NCBI RefSeq assembly: GCF_009708215.1
Contig: NZ_CP046175.1
Span: 3,782,001 to 3,846,000, forward strand
DNA length: 64,000 nucleotides
Source: Occultella kanbiaonis
GTDB taxonomy: Bacteria > Actinomycetota > Actinomycetes > Actinomycetales > Beutenbergiaceae
Direction of reading: 5' to 3'
A program made the translations under genes and the position numbers. A model generated the notes under the pieces. The model was not told the DNA's origin and made no database searches. It saw only the letters and a program-made list of their open reading frames with translations. This document shows positions 17,092 through 25,456 of this stretch, piece by piece; position 1 is the stretch's first letter, and each line of letters starts with the position of its first letter.

Positions 17092-19175
17092 GCGACGAGG
17101 CCCAGGGGCCGTGGCTGCTGCCCACCGCGGACGCCGAACTGGCCTACCTCCCCTCCCCCGGCGGCGAGGGGCTGCTGCTGGACCGTTGGGGTCCGGGCGC
17201 CGGGTGGGCGCCGCCGGTCCGGGTCGCGGTCGAGACGCAGGCGGACGTCACCCCGCTGGCCCTCACCGCCGCCGGGACCCGTCAGGTCCAGCGGGCGGAC
17301 CTGCTGGTCGAACGGCCGGACGGGCGCACCGGCGCGCGCCTGCGGCTCGGGCCGGTCCGGCTCACCCGAGAGGGCACCCGCACCCGGCTCGCCGCGGAAC
17401 ACTCCGATCCCGACGGCGGCGTGCTGGCCACGCTGTTCGTGGAGTCCGACACCCGGCACGGCGCCGTGGCCCAGTGGGCGGAGATCGTCAACACCTCCGC
17501 CGTGCCGATCCGGCTCACCCGTGCCTTCGGTGGTTCCTGGGAGCTGCCCGTCGGTCCCGGCGCGCGCATCGGCGTCCTGGCGGGCGCCTGGAGCCGGGAG
17601 TTCACGCCGCTCACCGTCGACCTGCCCGCCGGCACACTCGCGATCGGCTCGCGCACCGGGCTCACCTCGCACCTGTACGCGCCGGTCGTCGCCGTCGAGC
17701 CCCGGGAGCCGAACCTGCCCGACGGCGGGGTCGGCCGGGCCGCCTTCTCCGTGGCCCTCGCCTGGAGCGGGTCGTGGTCGATGACGGTCGACGCGGTCCC
17801 GTTCCGGGGCCGGGTCCGGGTCGGCGCCGGCGTCGACGACGAGACCGGCGTGATCGGACTCGAGCCGGGCGCGTCGTTCACGACGCCACGCACGTACGCG
17901 ATCCGGGCCGCGGACCCGGCCGAGCTACCCGGCGCCTGGCACGACTTCCAGCGCACCGTGCTGCGCCGGGACGCCTCGGCCCACCACCACCCGGTGGTCT
18001 ACAACTCCTGGTACGCCACCACCTTCGACGTCCGGGCCGACCACCAGCTCGCCCTGGCCCGGCGGGCCGCCGACCTCGGTGCCGAGGTGTTCGTGGTGGA
18101 CGACGGCTGGTTCCGGGGCCGGACCTCGGACGCCGCCGGCCTCGGCGACTGGGACGTGGACCCGGCGAAGTTCCCGGACGGTCTCGGCCCGCTCATCGAC
18201 GGCGTGCAGGACCTGGGGATGCGGTTCGGAGTCTGGGTGGAGCCCGAGTGCGTGAACCCCGACTCGGACCTGTTCCGTGCCCACCCCGACTGGGTCTATC
18301 GCGCAGGCGAGCGCCCGTTGGTCACGGTCCGCAACCAGCACGTGCTGGACCTGGGCCGGCCCGAGGTGGAGGCGTTCGTGGCGGACATGCTGCGCCGGCT
18401 GCTCACCGAGCACGACATCACCTACCTCAAGTGGGACATGAACCGTCCGGTCGGCGACGGTGGCCGTCCCGGCGACCCGCACGGCCTCGAATGGTCGGTC
18501 CAGCACGCCCGCGCCTACCACCGGCTGCTGGACCTGCTCCGCTCGGAGTTCGGCGACGTGACCGTCGAGGCGTGCGCGTCCGGGGGCGGCCGGGTGGACA
18601 CCGAGGTGCTCGCTCGCAGCGACGTGGTCTGGGCCAGCGACGAGACCGGGCCGCGGGACCGGCTCGCGATCCAGCACGGCTTCCTGTCCGCGTACGCCGC
18701 GTCCTGGATGGTCTCCTGGGCCACGGACGAACCCGACCAGCTGGACACCGAGCCGACCAGTTTCGCGTTCCGGTTCCTGGTCGCGATGTGCGGCGTGCTC
18801 GGCGTCGGCGGGGACCTGGGCGCCTGGTCACCGACCGACCTCGCCACGGCCCGCGACCTCATCGCGGCCTACCGGGAGATCCGGCCCGTCATCCTCGACG
18901 GTGACGTGACCCGGCACGGAAGTCCCGCCGTCGGGCAGTACGTGGTGCAGTACCGCCGAACAGAGCCCGACGGCGGAGCGGACACGGTCGTGCTGCTCGC
19001 CTTCTCGCGCGGTGGCGTCCGCGAGCGCGTACGGGTCGCCGGGCTCGACGGCAGCTACCGGGTGCGAGGCACCGACGCGACGGTGTCGGCGACGGATGCC
19101 GCCGGCGCCGGGGTGGAGATCGGCTACCGCGTCGCCCCGGACGCGGACCTGGTGGTCCTGGACCGGTTCGAGTGA
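17088..19175 (+). CDS. Alpha-galactosidase, glycoside hydrolase family 36
   Basis: A 695-residue GH36 enzyme without signal peptide, so it acts on imported alpha-galactosides. The N-terminal beta-domain (to ~280) is followed by the barrel beginning HPVVYNSWYATTFD. VFVVDDGWFRGR, the nucleophile Asp450 in YLKWDMNRP, CASGGGRVD, and the acid/base Asp518 in VWASDETGPRDR are all present. Last gene of the AraC-linked locus. The GTG start overlaps the permease stop. Activity on raffinose/melibiose-type alpha-1,6-galactosides is the usual family role; other alpha-galactosides are possible. Confidence 0.92.
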   Translation: MSDEAQGPWLLPTADAELAYLPSPGGEGLLLDRWGPGAGWAPPVRVAVETQADVTPLALTAAGTRQVQRADLLVERPDGRTGARLRLGPVRLTREGTRTRLAAEHSDPDGGVLATLFVESDTRHGAVAQWAEIVNTSAVPIRLTRAFGGSWELPVGPGARIGVLAGAWSREFTPLTVDLPAGTLAIGSRTGLTSHLYAPVVAVEPREPNLPDGGVGRAAFSVALAWSGSWSMTVDAVPFRGRVRVGAGVDDETGVIGLEPGASFTTPRTYAIRAADPAELPGAWHDFQRTVLRRDASAHHHPVVYNSWYATTFDVRADHQLALARRAADLGAEVFVVDDGWFRGRTSDAAGLGDWDVDPAKFPDGLGPLIDGVQDLGMRFGVWVEPECVNPDSDLFRAHPDWVYRAGERPLVTVRNQHVLDLGRPEVEAFVADMLRRLLTEHDITYLKWDMNRPVGDGGRPGDPHGLEWSVQHARAYHRLLDLLRSEFGDVTVEACASGGGRVDTEVLARSDVVWASDETGPRDRLAIQHGFLSAYAASWMVSWATDEPDQLDTEPTSFAFRFLVAMCGVLGVGGDLGAWSPTDLATARDLIAAYREIRPVILDGDVTRHGSPAVGQYVVQYRRTEPDGGADTVVLLAFSRGGVRERVRVAGLDGSYRVRGTDATVSATDAAGAGVEIGYRVAPDADLVVLDRFE

Positions 19176-19215
19176 GCGGCTGGTCGCAGCCGCTGGCGAC
19201 TCGGCGCCGCCCTGC

Positions 19216-19596
19216 TCAGGTGGCCGCGTTGTCGGTGCACAGGCCGACGAGCCGCCCACCGGGGTCGACGATCTGCGCCCACCAGCCCATGTCGCCCCCG
19301 ACCTCCTCACGGGTGTTCTTCACGGTGCCGCCGGCGGCCTCGGCCGCGGCGAGGGTCGCCTCGAGGTCGGCGACGTTGACGTAGACCCGGATGCCGTCCG
19401 AGGTGGCCTGTTCGGGCGCCTGCCAGAGCCCGCCGATCATCTCGGAGCCATTCAGGATGCCTTCGTACCCCTCGCCGAACGGGGTGAAGGTCCACCCGAA
19501 CACGGCGCCGTAGAAGGACTTCGCCTGGTCCAGGTCCGTGACCGGCAGTTCCCACCAGGTCACGGTGTTCACGGGCGCGGACGTCGGTTCGCTCAT
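19216..19596 (-). CDS. VOC-fold protein
   Basis: A 126-residue vicinal-oxygen-chelate protein with one complete module: VTWWELPVTDLDQAKSFYGAVFGWTF, then YVNVADLEATLAAAEAAGGTV, and the terminal AQIVDPGGRLVGLCT strand. AGGAG lies 8 nt upstream of the ATG at 19596 and fixes the start. It resembles the small hydroxylase/glyoxalase-like proteins widely found in actinobacteria; a substrate cannot be assigned. Converges on the alpha-galactosidase gene. Confidence 0.88.
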   Translation of the reverse strand: MSEPTSAPVNTVTWWELPVTDLDQAKSFYGAVFGWTFTPFGEGYEGILNGSEMIGGLWQAPEQATSDGIRVYVNVADLEATLAAAEAAGGTVKNTREEVGGDMGWWAQIVDPGGRLVGLCTDNAAT

Positions 19597-19690
19597 GATC
19601 GGTCTCCTCTGATCGGATCGGGCTGGATCACTCTCGTCCCGTACCTCGGGGACGGTCAAGACCTGCGGTGCACCGAGCCTCACACTGGAC

Positions 19691-19951
19691 TCATTGGCCG
19701 TCGAACCGCACCCAGCGGCACCGGCATGCGCACTGCTCGTCCCACTCCCACGCGTAGTACTGGGTGGCGGTCTCATTGCCGACCATGATGAACAGCGGCG
19801 CGAGGGCGTCGCCGTCCGCGTCCGCGTAGACGACCTCCCGCAGTTCGTAGGTAGGTCCACACCGGTGATCGCATGCGGGTCCCCGCTCGGCTCGGGTGTC
19901 GGTTCCGGGTCCGGAGGTGATCTCGTGCGTCGGGTCCGCCAAGCCTGCCAC
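19691..19951 (-). CDS. Small cysteine-containing hypothetical protein
   Basis: An 86-residue protein starting at a GTG preceded by GGAGG at 4 nt. Four cysteines are present as two pairs: ACDHRCG near residue 28 and CACRCRW near the C-terminus. They might bind a metal. The segment ELREVVYADADGDALAPLFIMV and the Trp/Tyr-rich YYAWEWDEQ look like protein rather than a shadow frame. It lies 48 bp downstream of the DUF2804 gene and may be cotranscribed. I recognise no family. Confidence 0.5.
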   Translation of the reverse strand: MAGLADPTHEITSGPGTDTRAERGPACDHRCGPTYELREVVYADADGDALAPLFIMVGNETATQYYAWEWDEQCACRCRWVRFDGQ

Positions 19952-19999
19952 GCCACCTCCGCCGGGTGCGCATGCCTGCCCCAGGGCGTCTGACCGGCG

Positions 20000-21052
20000 T
20001 CACCAGCGCTGGTGCACGTCCTCGGCCCACCCGAACACGTCGGATACCCGGAGCCACTCCCCGGCGATCCGGACCCGGCCCGACCACGTGCCGAAGCACT
20101 GGTGGGTGAAGGAGGAGATCATCCCGAGGTCGACTCCACCGGTCTTGTCATGCTCCGGGGTCAGCGTGAGGTCGACGTCCGTCCCGGTGACGCGCCAGGG
20201 CCGCAGCCAGTCCTCCGTGTCGTAGTCCCAGAGGAGTTCCTCGCTGATCTTGTGCAGCCGGCCGTCCACGAAGATCGCGTTCTCGGTCGACCCGGTGCCG
20301 TCGGTCCACTTCCCACCGAGCTGGATGCCGAGCACCCGTCCGTCCGTCCGCCCGGACCCGGCGCCCCAGTTCCAGTGCATCCGGTGCGGCCAACGGCCCC
20401 GGCCGTGGTCCAGCGTCGCCCACGACTGCCCGTCGGGGAGCCGGTGCTCGACGCCGTCCATCCAGAGCCGACCGGTCGCCGGCCGCGCCACGTCCTTGAC
20501 CGTGTACTGGAACAGCCGCTCGCTCCAGGGCACCACGACGCCGAGGGACTCGTGCCCCTCGGGCCGGTGCGCGAGGACGTCCACGCGGACCCGGTCACCG
20601 ATCGCACGCAGACGCGTGCCGCCGTCGACCTCCTCGATGCGGACCGCCACACCCAGGGACCGCACGGTCGTCGGCACCTCGCCGAGAGTGCCCGGCAGCG
20701 AGACCCCTGGGCCGAACGGGGCCATCACGTCCTGCCCTCGGATGGCGCCGGTACGCCGGTCCCACAGCCACAGCCCGTGCACACCCGCGTAGTCGATGTG
20801 CGAGGTGATCATGGCCATGACGTGGGTGGGCGTGGTCACCGCCCAGTACTCCCAGCGCTTGTTGCGGCCCTTGCCGTACCAGCCTCGGCCGACGCCGTCG
20901 GTGCGGACAAGCGGCGTGCGGCACCAGCCGATGGCGTCCGGGTTGAGACGGCCGTCCGGTCGGGTCAGCGACACGGGCGCCATCAACTCACGCTCGGTGA
21001 CAGCGACCGGCTTAGCGGCGGGGCCGGGCACACCGGGAGGGTTCTGACTCAC
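20000..21052 (-). CDS. DUF2804 domain protein
   Basis: A 350-residue protein matching the DUF2804 pattern, a beta-rich family of unknown function related in appearance to lipocalin-like hydroxysqualene/tocopherol-cyclase folds. Conserved-looking blocks are GWCRTPLVRTDGVGRGWYGKGRNKRWEYWAV, the charged DHGRGRWPHRMHWNWGAGSG, and FTHQCFGTWSGRVRI near the C-terminus. The GTG at 21052 is preceded by TAGAGT at 6 nt and is probably leaderless. Enzymatic role unknown. Confidence 0.85.
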   Translation of the reverse strand: MSQNPPGVPGPAAKPVAVTERELMAPVSLTRPDGRLNPDAIGWCRTPLVRTDGVGRGWYGKGRNKRWEYWAVTTPTHVMAMITSHIDYAGVHGLWLWDRRTGAIRGQDVMAPFGPGVSLPGTLGEVPTTVRSLGVAVRIEEVDGGTRLRAIGDRVRVDVLAHRPEGHESLGVVVPWSERLFQYTVKDVARPATGRLWMDGVEHRLPDGQSWATLDHGRGRWPHRMHWNWGAGSGRTDGRVLGIQLGGKWTDGTGSTENAIFVDGRLHKISEELLWDYDTEDWLRPWRVTGTDVDLTLTPEHDKTGGVDLGMISSFTHQCFGTWSGRVRIAGEWLRVSDVFGWAEDVHQRW

Positions 21053-21056
21053 CAGC

Positions 21057-21074
21057 GCACTCTAGCCAGAGTGC
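21057..21074 (-). promoter_or_regulatory. Perfect dyad overlapping the -10 of the DUF2804 gene
   Basis: GCACTCT-AGCC-AGAGTGC is a perfect 7-bp inverted repeat. Its centre contains the TAGAGT hexamer (minus strand, 21064-21059) that lies 6 nt upstream of the GTG start. It could be an operator covering the -10, or a terminator of the upstream gene. Confidence 0.4.
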
Positions 21075-21151
21075 CCGGGCGTCCCGACACGGTCTGGCCG
21101 GCGCGCGCGAGTCGACCCGGTGGCTGGGTGTGGCGCGACGGTCGGGCCCGG

Positions 21152-21622
21152 CTACACCGCCGTGCGCAGGGCAGCCACGGCCCGGTCCAACTCGTCCGCG
21201 GCGGCGAGGAGTCCGGACCGGATGCCCTGATCCGGAGCGGGCAGTGCGCCGGCGTACAGCGCCAGCCGTTCCGCCAGTGCGCCGGCCGTGGCGGCAGCCC
21301 CCTCGGCCAACTCCCGCGGACGACTGGCCTTGGTCCGGTGGCTCAGTTCCTGCGCTGACCGTGCCACATCGGCGGTGCGGCGTTGCAGGTCCGGCCACAC
21401 GTCGGCGCCGGCGGCGCCGGCGTGCCCGGCCCAGATCCGCACCGCGTCCACGACCTCGCTGCCCTGGTCGGCGAGACCGTTCGCCTCGTCATGCCAGCGC
21501 ACCGCACGGCCGGACCGACGGGACGCGGTGCCGATCGCGATCCCCGCCAGGGCCAGGAGCACGAGGGCCACGACGACCCAGGTCACGATCGGCCCGGCCC
21601 CGACGCCGGCGGCTTCCTGCAT
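21152..21622 (-). CDS. Single-pass membrane protein with cytosolic helical domain
   Basis: A 156-residue protein with one N-terminal membrane segment (PIVTWVVVALVLLALAGIAIG). An Ala-rich helical domain follows, containing ADQGSEVVDAVRIWAGHAG and LAERLALYAGALPAP. Its ATG lies 6 nt after the DUF1269 stop, so it is the second gene of a DUF1269 operon driven by the LAL-box promoter at about 22.2 kb. I recognise no family; the topology suggests a small membrane-anchored accessory protein. Confidence 0.75.
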   Translation of the reverse strand: MQEAAGVGAGPIVTWVVVALVLLALAGIAIGTASRRSGRAVRWHDEANGLADQGSEVVDAVRIWAGHAGAAGADVWPDLQRRTADVARSAQELSHRTKASRPRELAEGAAATAGALAERLALYAGALPAPDQGIRSGLLAAADELDRAVAALRTAV

Positions 21623-21628
21623 CCTGGG

Positions 21629-22126
21629 TCAGGCCTCCTCGGAGAACGCCGCGCGCAACTGCGCCTCCTGCTCGTTGCTGAGGTTCGACTGGATGAGGGT
21701 GCCCTGGATACCCCGGGCCTGGAGGTTGTCACGCACCTTGTCCACCACGGCGTTCTCGGACATCAGGAACAGGGCGGATGTGCCGGGAACGACCTGGTCG
21801 CGGACCGAGCCGATGAACTCGTCATCGATGCCGACGTCTGTCAGCGCCCCCGTGAGCGCGCCGATCCCGGCACCGATGGCCGCCCCGAGGAACGGCACGA
21901 AGAAGATCAGCCCGAACAGCAGGCCCCAGAACGAGCCACCCAAGGCTCCGACGCCCGCGGTGCTGAGGCCCTGACGCGTCTTCGGCTTCTTCTTGCCGGC
22001 CTCCCAGGAGACGGTGGCCGAATCGTCGACCGTGATCAGGCCCTGCTTCGACAGTTCCCCGAGGGCTACGGCCGCGGCGTCCGCACCTTCGGCCGTCTCG
22101 AACTTCCAAACGCTCAGCGTTGCCAT
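21629..22126 (-). CDS. DUF1269 family membrane protein, copy A
   Basis: A 165-residue DUF1269 protein. MATLSVWKFETAEGADAAAVALGEL is the N-terminal ferredoxin-like strand-helix. FWGLLFGLIFFVPFLGAAIGAGIGALTG is the glycine-rich hydrophobic hairpin, and the C-terminal half ends in LIQSNLSNEQEAQLRAAF. Copy B at 40536-41033 has the same length and is nearly identical in most segments. Both copies are divergent from a 67/68-residue MRYD protein. Preceded by a LAL-box promoter. Family function is unknown; stress-linked membrane roles are usually suspected. Confidence 0.9.
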   Translation of the reverse strand: MATLSVWKFETAEGADAAAVALGELSKQGLITVDDSATVSWEAGKKKPKTRQGLSTAGVGALGGSFWGLLFGLIFFVPFLGAAIGAGIGALTGALTDVGIDDEFIGSVRDQVVPGTSALFLMSENAVVDKVRDNLQARGIQGTLIQSNLSNEQEAQLRAAFSEEA

Positions 22127-22191
22127 GCTTCAGTCTCCTCATGGTGGGTGGACCGGCCCGGACGAGCACCGAGCCCGGTCTGTACCCCACC

Positions 22192-22237
22192 ATCGTCCGA
22201 AGCCTGCCGGCCGGACGCATCATCCCTGGCGGGTGAG
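22192..22237 (-). promoter_or_regulatory. LAL-box promoter of DUF1269 copy A
   Basis: The inverted half-site pair spans 22218-22237. On the minus strand GGATGA (22225-22220) is followed by exactly 22 nt and GACGAT (22197-22192), a plausible xAnnnT -10. The leader to the ATG at 22126 would be about 59 nt. One of eleven promoters in the window with this geometry. Confidence 0.6.
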
Positions 22238-22331
22238 CCCGGTATTGCCGACCTTCGTCCGGAACGCGTGAGGCGGGGACGGCTCACACCGACGAGGCTT
22301 GGCGCCGACCGAACGGGCCGAGGGAGGTGCG

Positions 22332-22538
22332 ATGCGCTACGACATCCGGGTGCGCGGGCGCTTCGACCGGGCTCTCGTGACCGCGCTGGGAGATATCACG
22401 ATCAGTACGGCGGACCACGAGACGACCCTGCACTGCCGGGTTCCCGACGTCGCCGCACTGGTCGGGATCCTGCACGCTCTCACGGCGCAGGACCTGACCG
22501 TGAGGGAGGTCCGGACGGCGGACTCCGAGTCCGGCTGA
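22332..22538 (+). CDS. Small MRYD-family protein A
   Basis: A 68-residue protein, MRYDIRVRGRFDRALVTALG at the N-terminus, with CRVPDVAALVGILHAL in the middle and LTVREVRT near the end. The layout suggests an alternating strand-helix-strand-strand-helix fold. GGGAGG lies 5 nt upstream of the ATG. About half its residues match protein B at 41258-41461, and two more distant relatives lie at 29204 and 44066. It is divergent from DUF1269 copy A and convergent, 5 bp apart, with a SulP gene. I do not recognise a named family. Confidence 0.8.
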   Translation: MRYDIRVRGRFDRALVTALGDITISTADHETTLHCRVPDVAALVGILHALTAQDLTVREVRTADSESG

Positions 22539-22543
22539 GCGCC

Positions 22544-24289
22544 TCAGCCGGCACCTGGGTCAGGTCCGTCGTCCACTTCGGTCTCGCCACCCGGTGCCGG
22601 TCCGCCGCCCGTCGCGGGCCGGTGTCGAACCCGTCGGCTGGTCGCCGCCTCCATGGCGTGCGTCGTGGATTCGCCGAGCATCTCCGTGGCCGGGAACACC
22701 TCGAGGGCCGCCCCCACCCCTCGGAGCCGCTCCTCGTCCCAGTACCTCACCATGTCCTCGCCGAGGCCGCTGAGATACAGGCGGCCTCCGTTCGCCTCGA
22801 GGCGGCGGGCGTAGTCGGAGACCACCGTGAAGAAGGTGACCCCGAGGGTGGTCCGGCCCCGCAGGCGCAGCACGACGGCGGCGTCGGTCGCCACCCCGGG
22901 ATCCGGCAGCCGGGCCTGCAGCGTACGCGCACCCGCGTAGAACAGGCTGCCGTAGACGTCCAGGACGACGACGTCATCCGCGGCGAGCGCCGCGGGCGCC
23001 GGACCCTCGATCAGGTGCCCCTGGTCGTCACGCTCCAGTCGCACCACCTTCAGGTCCACGGCCTCCTGGTTGAGCTGGACGAGGAGCGAGAGGGCCACAC
23101 CGATCCCGACTGCGACGACCACGGGCAGGGCGAGCGTCGCCACGAACGTCGTCGTGAGCGCGATCTGAGAACTGGCGCCGGCGCTCCAGATCGTCCGGAT
23201 CCGAGCAGGATTCAGCGAGCCGATCGCCGCATAGATCAGGATCGCGGCGAGGGTCGGCATCGCCACCCGGCCGACCAGACCCGCGAAGACCACCAGGATG
23301 AGCAGCATCCAGACGCCCGCGAAGACCGACGCCCAGTGCGTCCGGGCGCCGGCTGCGACGTTGATCGCGGTCTGCCCGACCGAACCGCCCACCGGCATCC
23401 CCCCGAAGGCCGCGGATGCCACGTTTCCCCAGCCCTGCGCGCCGAAGTCGCGGTTGGCGTCCGAGCGCCGGCCGGACGGGTTCGGCGCGGACTCCGCGAC
23501 GCCGGCGCCCTGCACCAGCACGATGGCAGCGACGGCGAACGCACCACCGACCAGGCCGAGGGAGAATGCACCGGGATCGGGGATCTGCGGCAGTGGAAGG
23601 CCCGTCGGTATCGTGCCGACGTCAGAGACGTCGGCCACGGTGAGCCCGAAGATCGCGACCGCGGCCGTCGGGATGACCAGCGCGATCAGCGAACTCACCA
23701 TCGCGAACCGTCCCTTGCCGAGGACGATGAGCAGCGCCAGGGCGGACAGCCCGATCACCAGGGATGCGGGATCGATGCGCCCGGGGTGGCTGATCACGTC
23801 CCAGGCCTTGAGCAGTGCCACGGCCCCGGACGCGTCGGCGCCGGCCAGGTCCGGCAGCTGCCCGAAGATGATGTTCACCGACACCCCGGTGAGGAAGCCC
23901 GTCATCACCGAGTGGGAGACGAACCTCGTGTACCGGCCCAGGCGCACCAAGCCGGCCACGACCATGAGCGCCCCGGCGATCAGCGTCAGCCAGATGATCG
24001 CATCCGAACGCTGCTCCGGCGCCACGGTCGCGATCGCCGAGCCCGCCGCGAGTGCGGCCGCGCTGGTGGTGGTGATGACCATCATCCGGGTGCTCGCGGT
24101 CATTCCACCCACCAGCGGACCCGCGAAGCTGGCGTAGAGCCCGTGTACAGGGTTCACCCCGGCGAGCACCCCGGAGGCCATGCCGTCCGGCACGGAGGAG
24201 ATCGCGCCCGGCAGCCCCGCGACGATGTCGGTTCGTAGGTCCTTCCACCGCGGTCGACGCCGCCGCGCGCGAGCGGACTCGTCGGTCAT
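22544..24289 (-). CDS. SulP family anion transporter with STAS domain (1)
   Basis: A 581-residue SulP/SLC26-type permease. The N-terminal transport core has about 12 hydrophobic segments, including DIVAGLPGAISSVPDGMASGVLAGVNPVHGLYASF, typical of the family. A C-terminal STAS domain (~440-545, DDVVVLDVYGSLFYAGA) follows, then an acidic Gly/Pro tail. Family substrates are sulfate, bicarbonate or other anions; which one applies here cannot be read. Its ATG overlaps the AI-2E permease stop by 4 bp, so the two are coupled and share the LAL-box promoter at 25.4 kb. Confidence 0.93.
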   Translation of the reverse strand: MTDESARARRRRPRWKDLRTDIVAGLPGAISSVPDGMASGVLAGVNPVHGLYASFAGPLVGGMTASTRMMVITTTSAAALAAGSAIATVAPEQRSDAIIWLTLIAGALMVVAGLVRLGRYTRFVSHSVMTGFLTGVSVNIIFGQLPDLAGADASGAVALLKAWDVISHPGRIDPASLVIGLSALALLIVLGKGRFAMVSSLIALVIPTAAVAIFGLTVADVSDVGTIPTGLPLPQIPDPGAFSLGLVGGAFAVAAIVLVQGAGVAESAPNPSGRRSDANRDFGAQGWGNVASAAFGGMPVGGSVGQTAINVAAGARTHWASVFAGVWMLLILVVFAGLVGRVAMPTLAAILIYAAIGSLNPARIRTIWSAGASSQIALTTTFVATLALPVVVAVGIGVALSLLVQLNQEAVDLKVVRLERDDQGHLIEGPAPAALAADDVVVLDVYGSLFYAGARTLQARLPDPGVATDAAVVLRLRGRTTLGVTFFTVVSDYARRLEANGGRLYLSGLGEDMVRYWDEERLRGVGAALEVFPATEMLGESTTHAMEAATSRRVRHRPATGGGPAPGGETEVDDGPDPGAG

Positions 24290-25386
24290 GTCGGTCCGTG
24301 CTGCGGCTCGACCGGGTCGTCACGCAGCAGCGCCGAGTCGATCAGCTCGTGCCGTCGCAGGTAGGTCGAGATCACCGCCTGCGCCGTGGCCGCGAGTGGC
24401 AGGCCGATGAACGCGCCCATCGGTCCGAGCACCGCGCCGAACGCGATCACCGCCACGAAGGAGACGGCAGGGTTGATCTCGAGCGCCTTGGACGAGACCC
24501 GGGGCGAGAGGATCAAATTCTCGAACTGTTGGTAGGCGATGATCCAGGCGAGCACCACCAGGCCCAACCCGATCGACTGGGCGCCGGCCACCGCGATCGG
24601 CAACGCCCCGGCGATGTAGGTACCCACGGTCGGTACGAACTGGGAGACGACGCCGACGAACAACCCGAGCGGCACGGCGTAGTCGATGCCGATCACCGTG
24701 AGGAAGAGCGTGGTGCAGACGGCCGAGACGAGCGCCAGCACGACGCGCGACGCGATGAAGCCGGAGAGCTTCTCCTGGGCGATGCCCCACATCGCGAGCA
24801 CGCGGGCCTGCCGCACCGGCTCCAAGGGCCGGCAGATCGCGATCCGCAGCCGGGGTCCCGCGGCAAGCATGTAGAAGGTGATCAGCAACACTCCGGTGGC
24901 GGTGATGAAGCCTGAGACGAGCAACCCACCGACGCCCAGGATCCCGCTGGCGAGATCGGCGCCGTACCGCTCCAGGGCCTCGGTCACGAGTGCCTGCCGG
25001 TCCGGAATCTGGCCCGCGAGTGCCGGATCCAAGCCTGCCCGGACCTCGACCAGCGCTTCGTCGAGGGCGGCGACGAGTTGCACCAGCTGGGTCACGAACA
25101 GGTTCCCGAAGACCGCGATGAGCGCGACCACGGCGACCAGGCCGCCCACCATGACGGTCGCGGTCGCCATGGCTCGTCGCCACCGGTGCCGCACCAGTGT
25201 GTTGACCGCCGGCTCCATCGCCAGAGCGAGAACGAACGCGATCAGAACCGTGGAGATGATTCCCTGGAGCGAGCCGAGGATCCCGAACGCGATCACCCCG
25301 ACGATCGCGGCGATGACCACCTGGACCAGCGCGCGCGGCAGCCATGGCGGTGGTCGTCGGTCCACGACAGGTAGGGACGCGCTCAC
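24286..25386 (-). CDS. AI-2E family transporter (PerM-like membrane protein)
   Basis: A 366-residue polytopic membrane protein of the AI-2E/PerM exporter family. It has N-terminal paired segments (LVQVVIAAIVGVIAFGILGSL), a soluble central part, and the conserved C-terminal block GLFVGVVSQFVPTVGTYIAGALP. I chose the GTG at 25386 because TACCGT ends 7 nt before it; the longer form starting at the GTG at 25425 would begin inside the LAL box. Members export autoinducer-2 or act in ion/antimicrobial efflux, but most are uncharacterised. First gene of a two-gene operon with a SulP transporter. Confidence 0.9.
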   Translation of the reverse strand: MSASLPVVDRRPPPWLPRALVQVVIAAIVGVIAFGILGSLQGIISTVLIAFVLALAMEPAVNTLVRHRWRRAMATATVMVGGLVAVVALIAVFGNLFVTQLVQLVAALDEALVEVRAGLDPALAGQIPDRQALVTEALERYGADLASGILGVGGLLVSGFITATGVLLITFYMLAAGPRLRIAICRPLEPVRQARVLAMWGIAQEKLSGFIASRVVLALVSAVCTTLFLTVIGIDYAVPLGLFVGVVSQFVPTVGTYIAGALPIAVAGAQSIGLGLVVLAWIIAYQQFENLILSPRVSSKALEINPAVSFVAVIAFGAVLGPMGAFIGLPLAATAQAVISTYLRRHELIDSALLRDDPVEPQHGPT

Positions 25387-25393
25387 CTCGTGG

Positions 25394-25440
25394 ACGGTAC
25401 GCCGGGGCCCTTCCGCTGGACTCACCCCATCCGCATGAAG
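25394..25440 (-). promoter_or_regulatory. LAL-box promoter of the AI-2E/SulP operon
   Basis: Motif at 25421-25440. On the minus strand GGGTGA (25427-25422) is followed by exactly 22 nt and TACCGT (25399-25394), a good -10. The GTG at 25386 then lies 7 nt downstream, giving a leaderless transcript. Confidence 0.65.
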
Positions 25441-25456
25441 GCCGGTGGTGGGGCCG

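Noticed and set aside
22231-22264. Plus-strand use of the LAL boxes for MRYD genes A and B
   Set aside because: No xAnnnT hexamer occurs 21-23 nt after the plus-strand half-sites at 22236 or 41139, so I claim only the DUF1269 direction.
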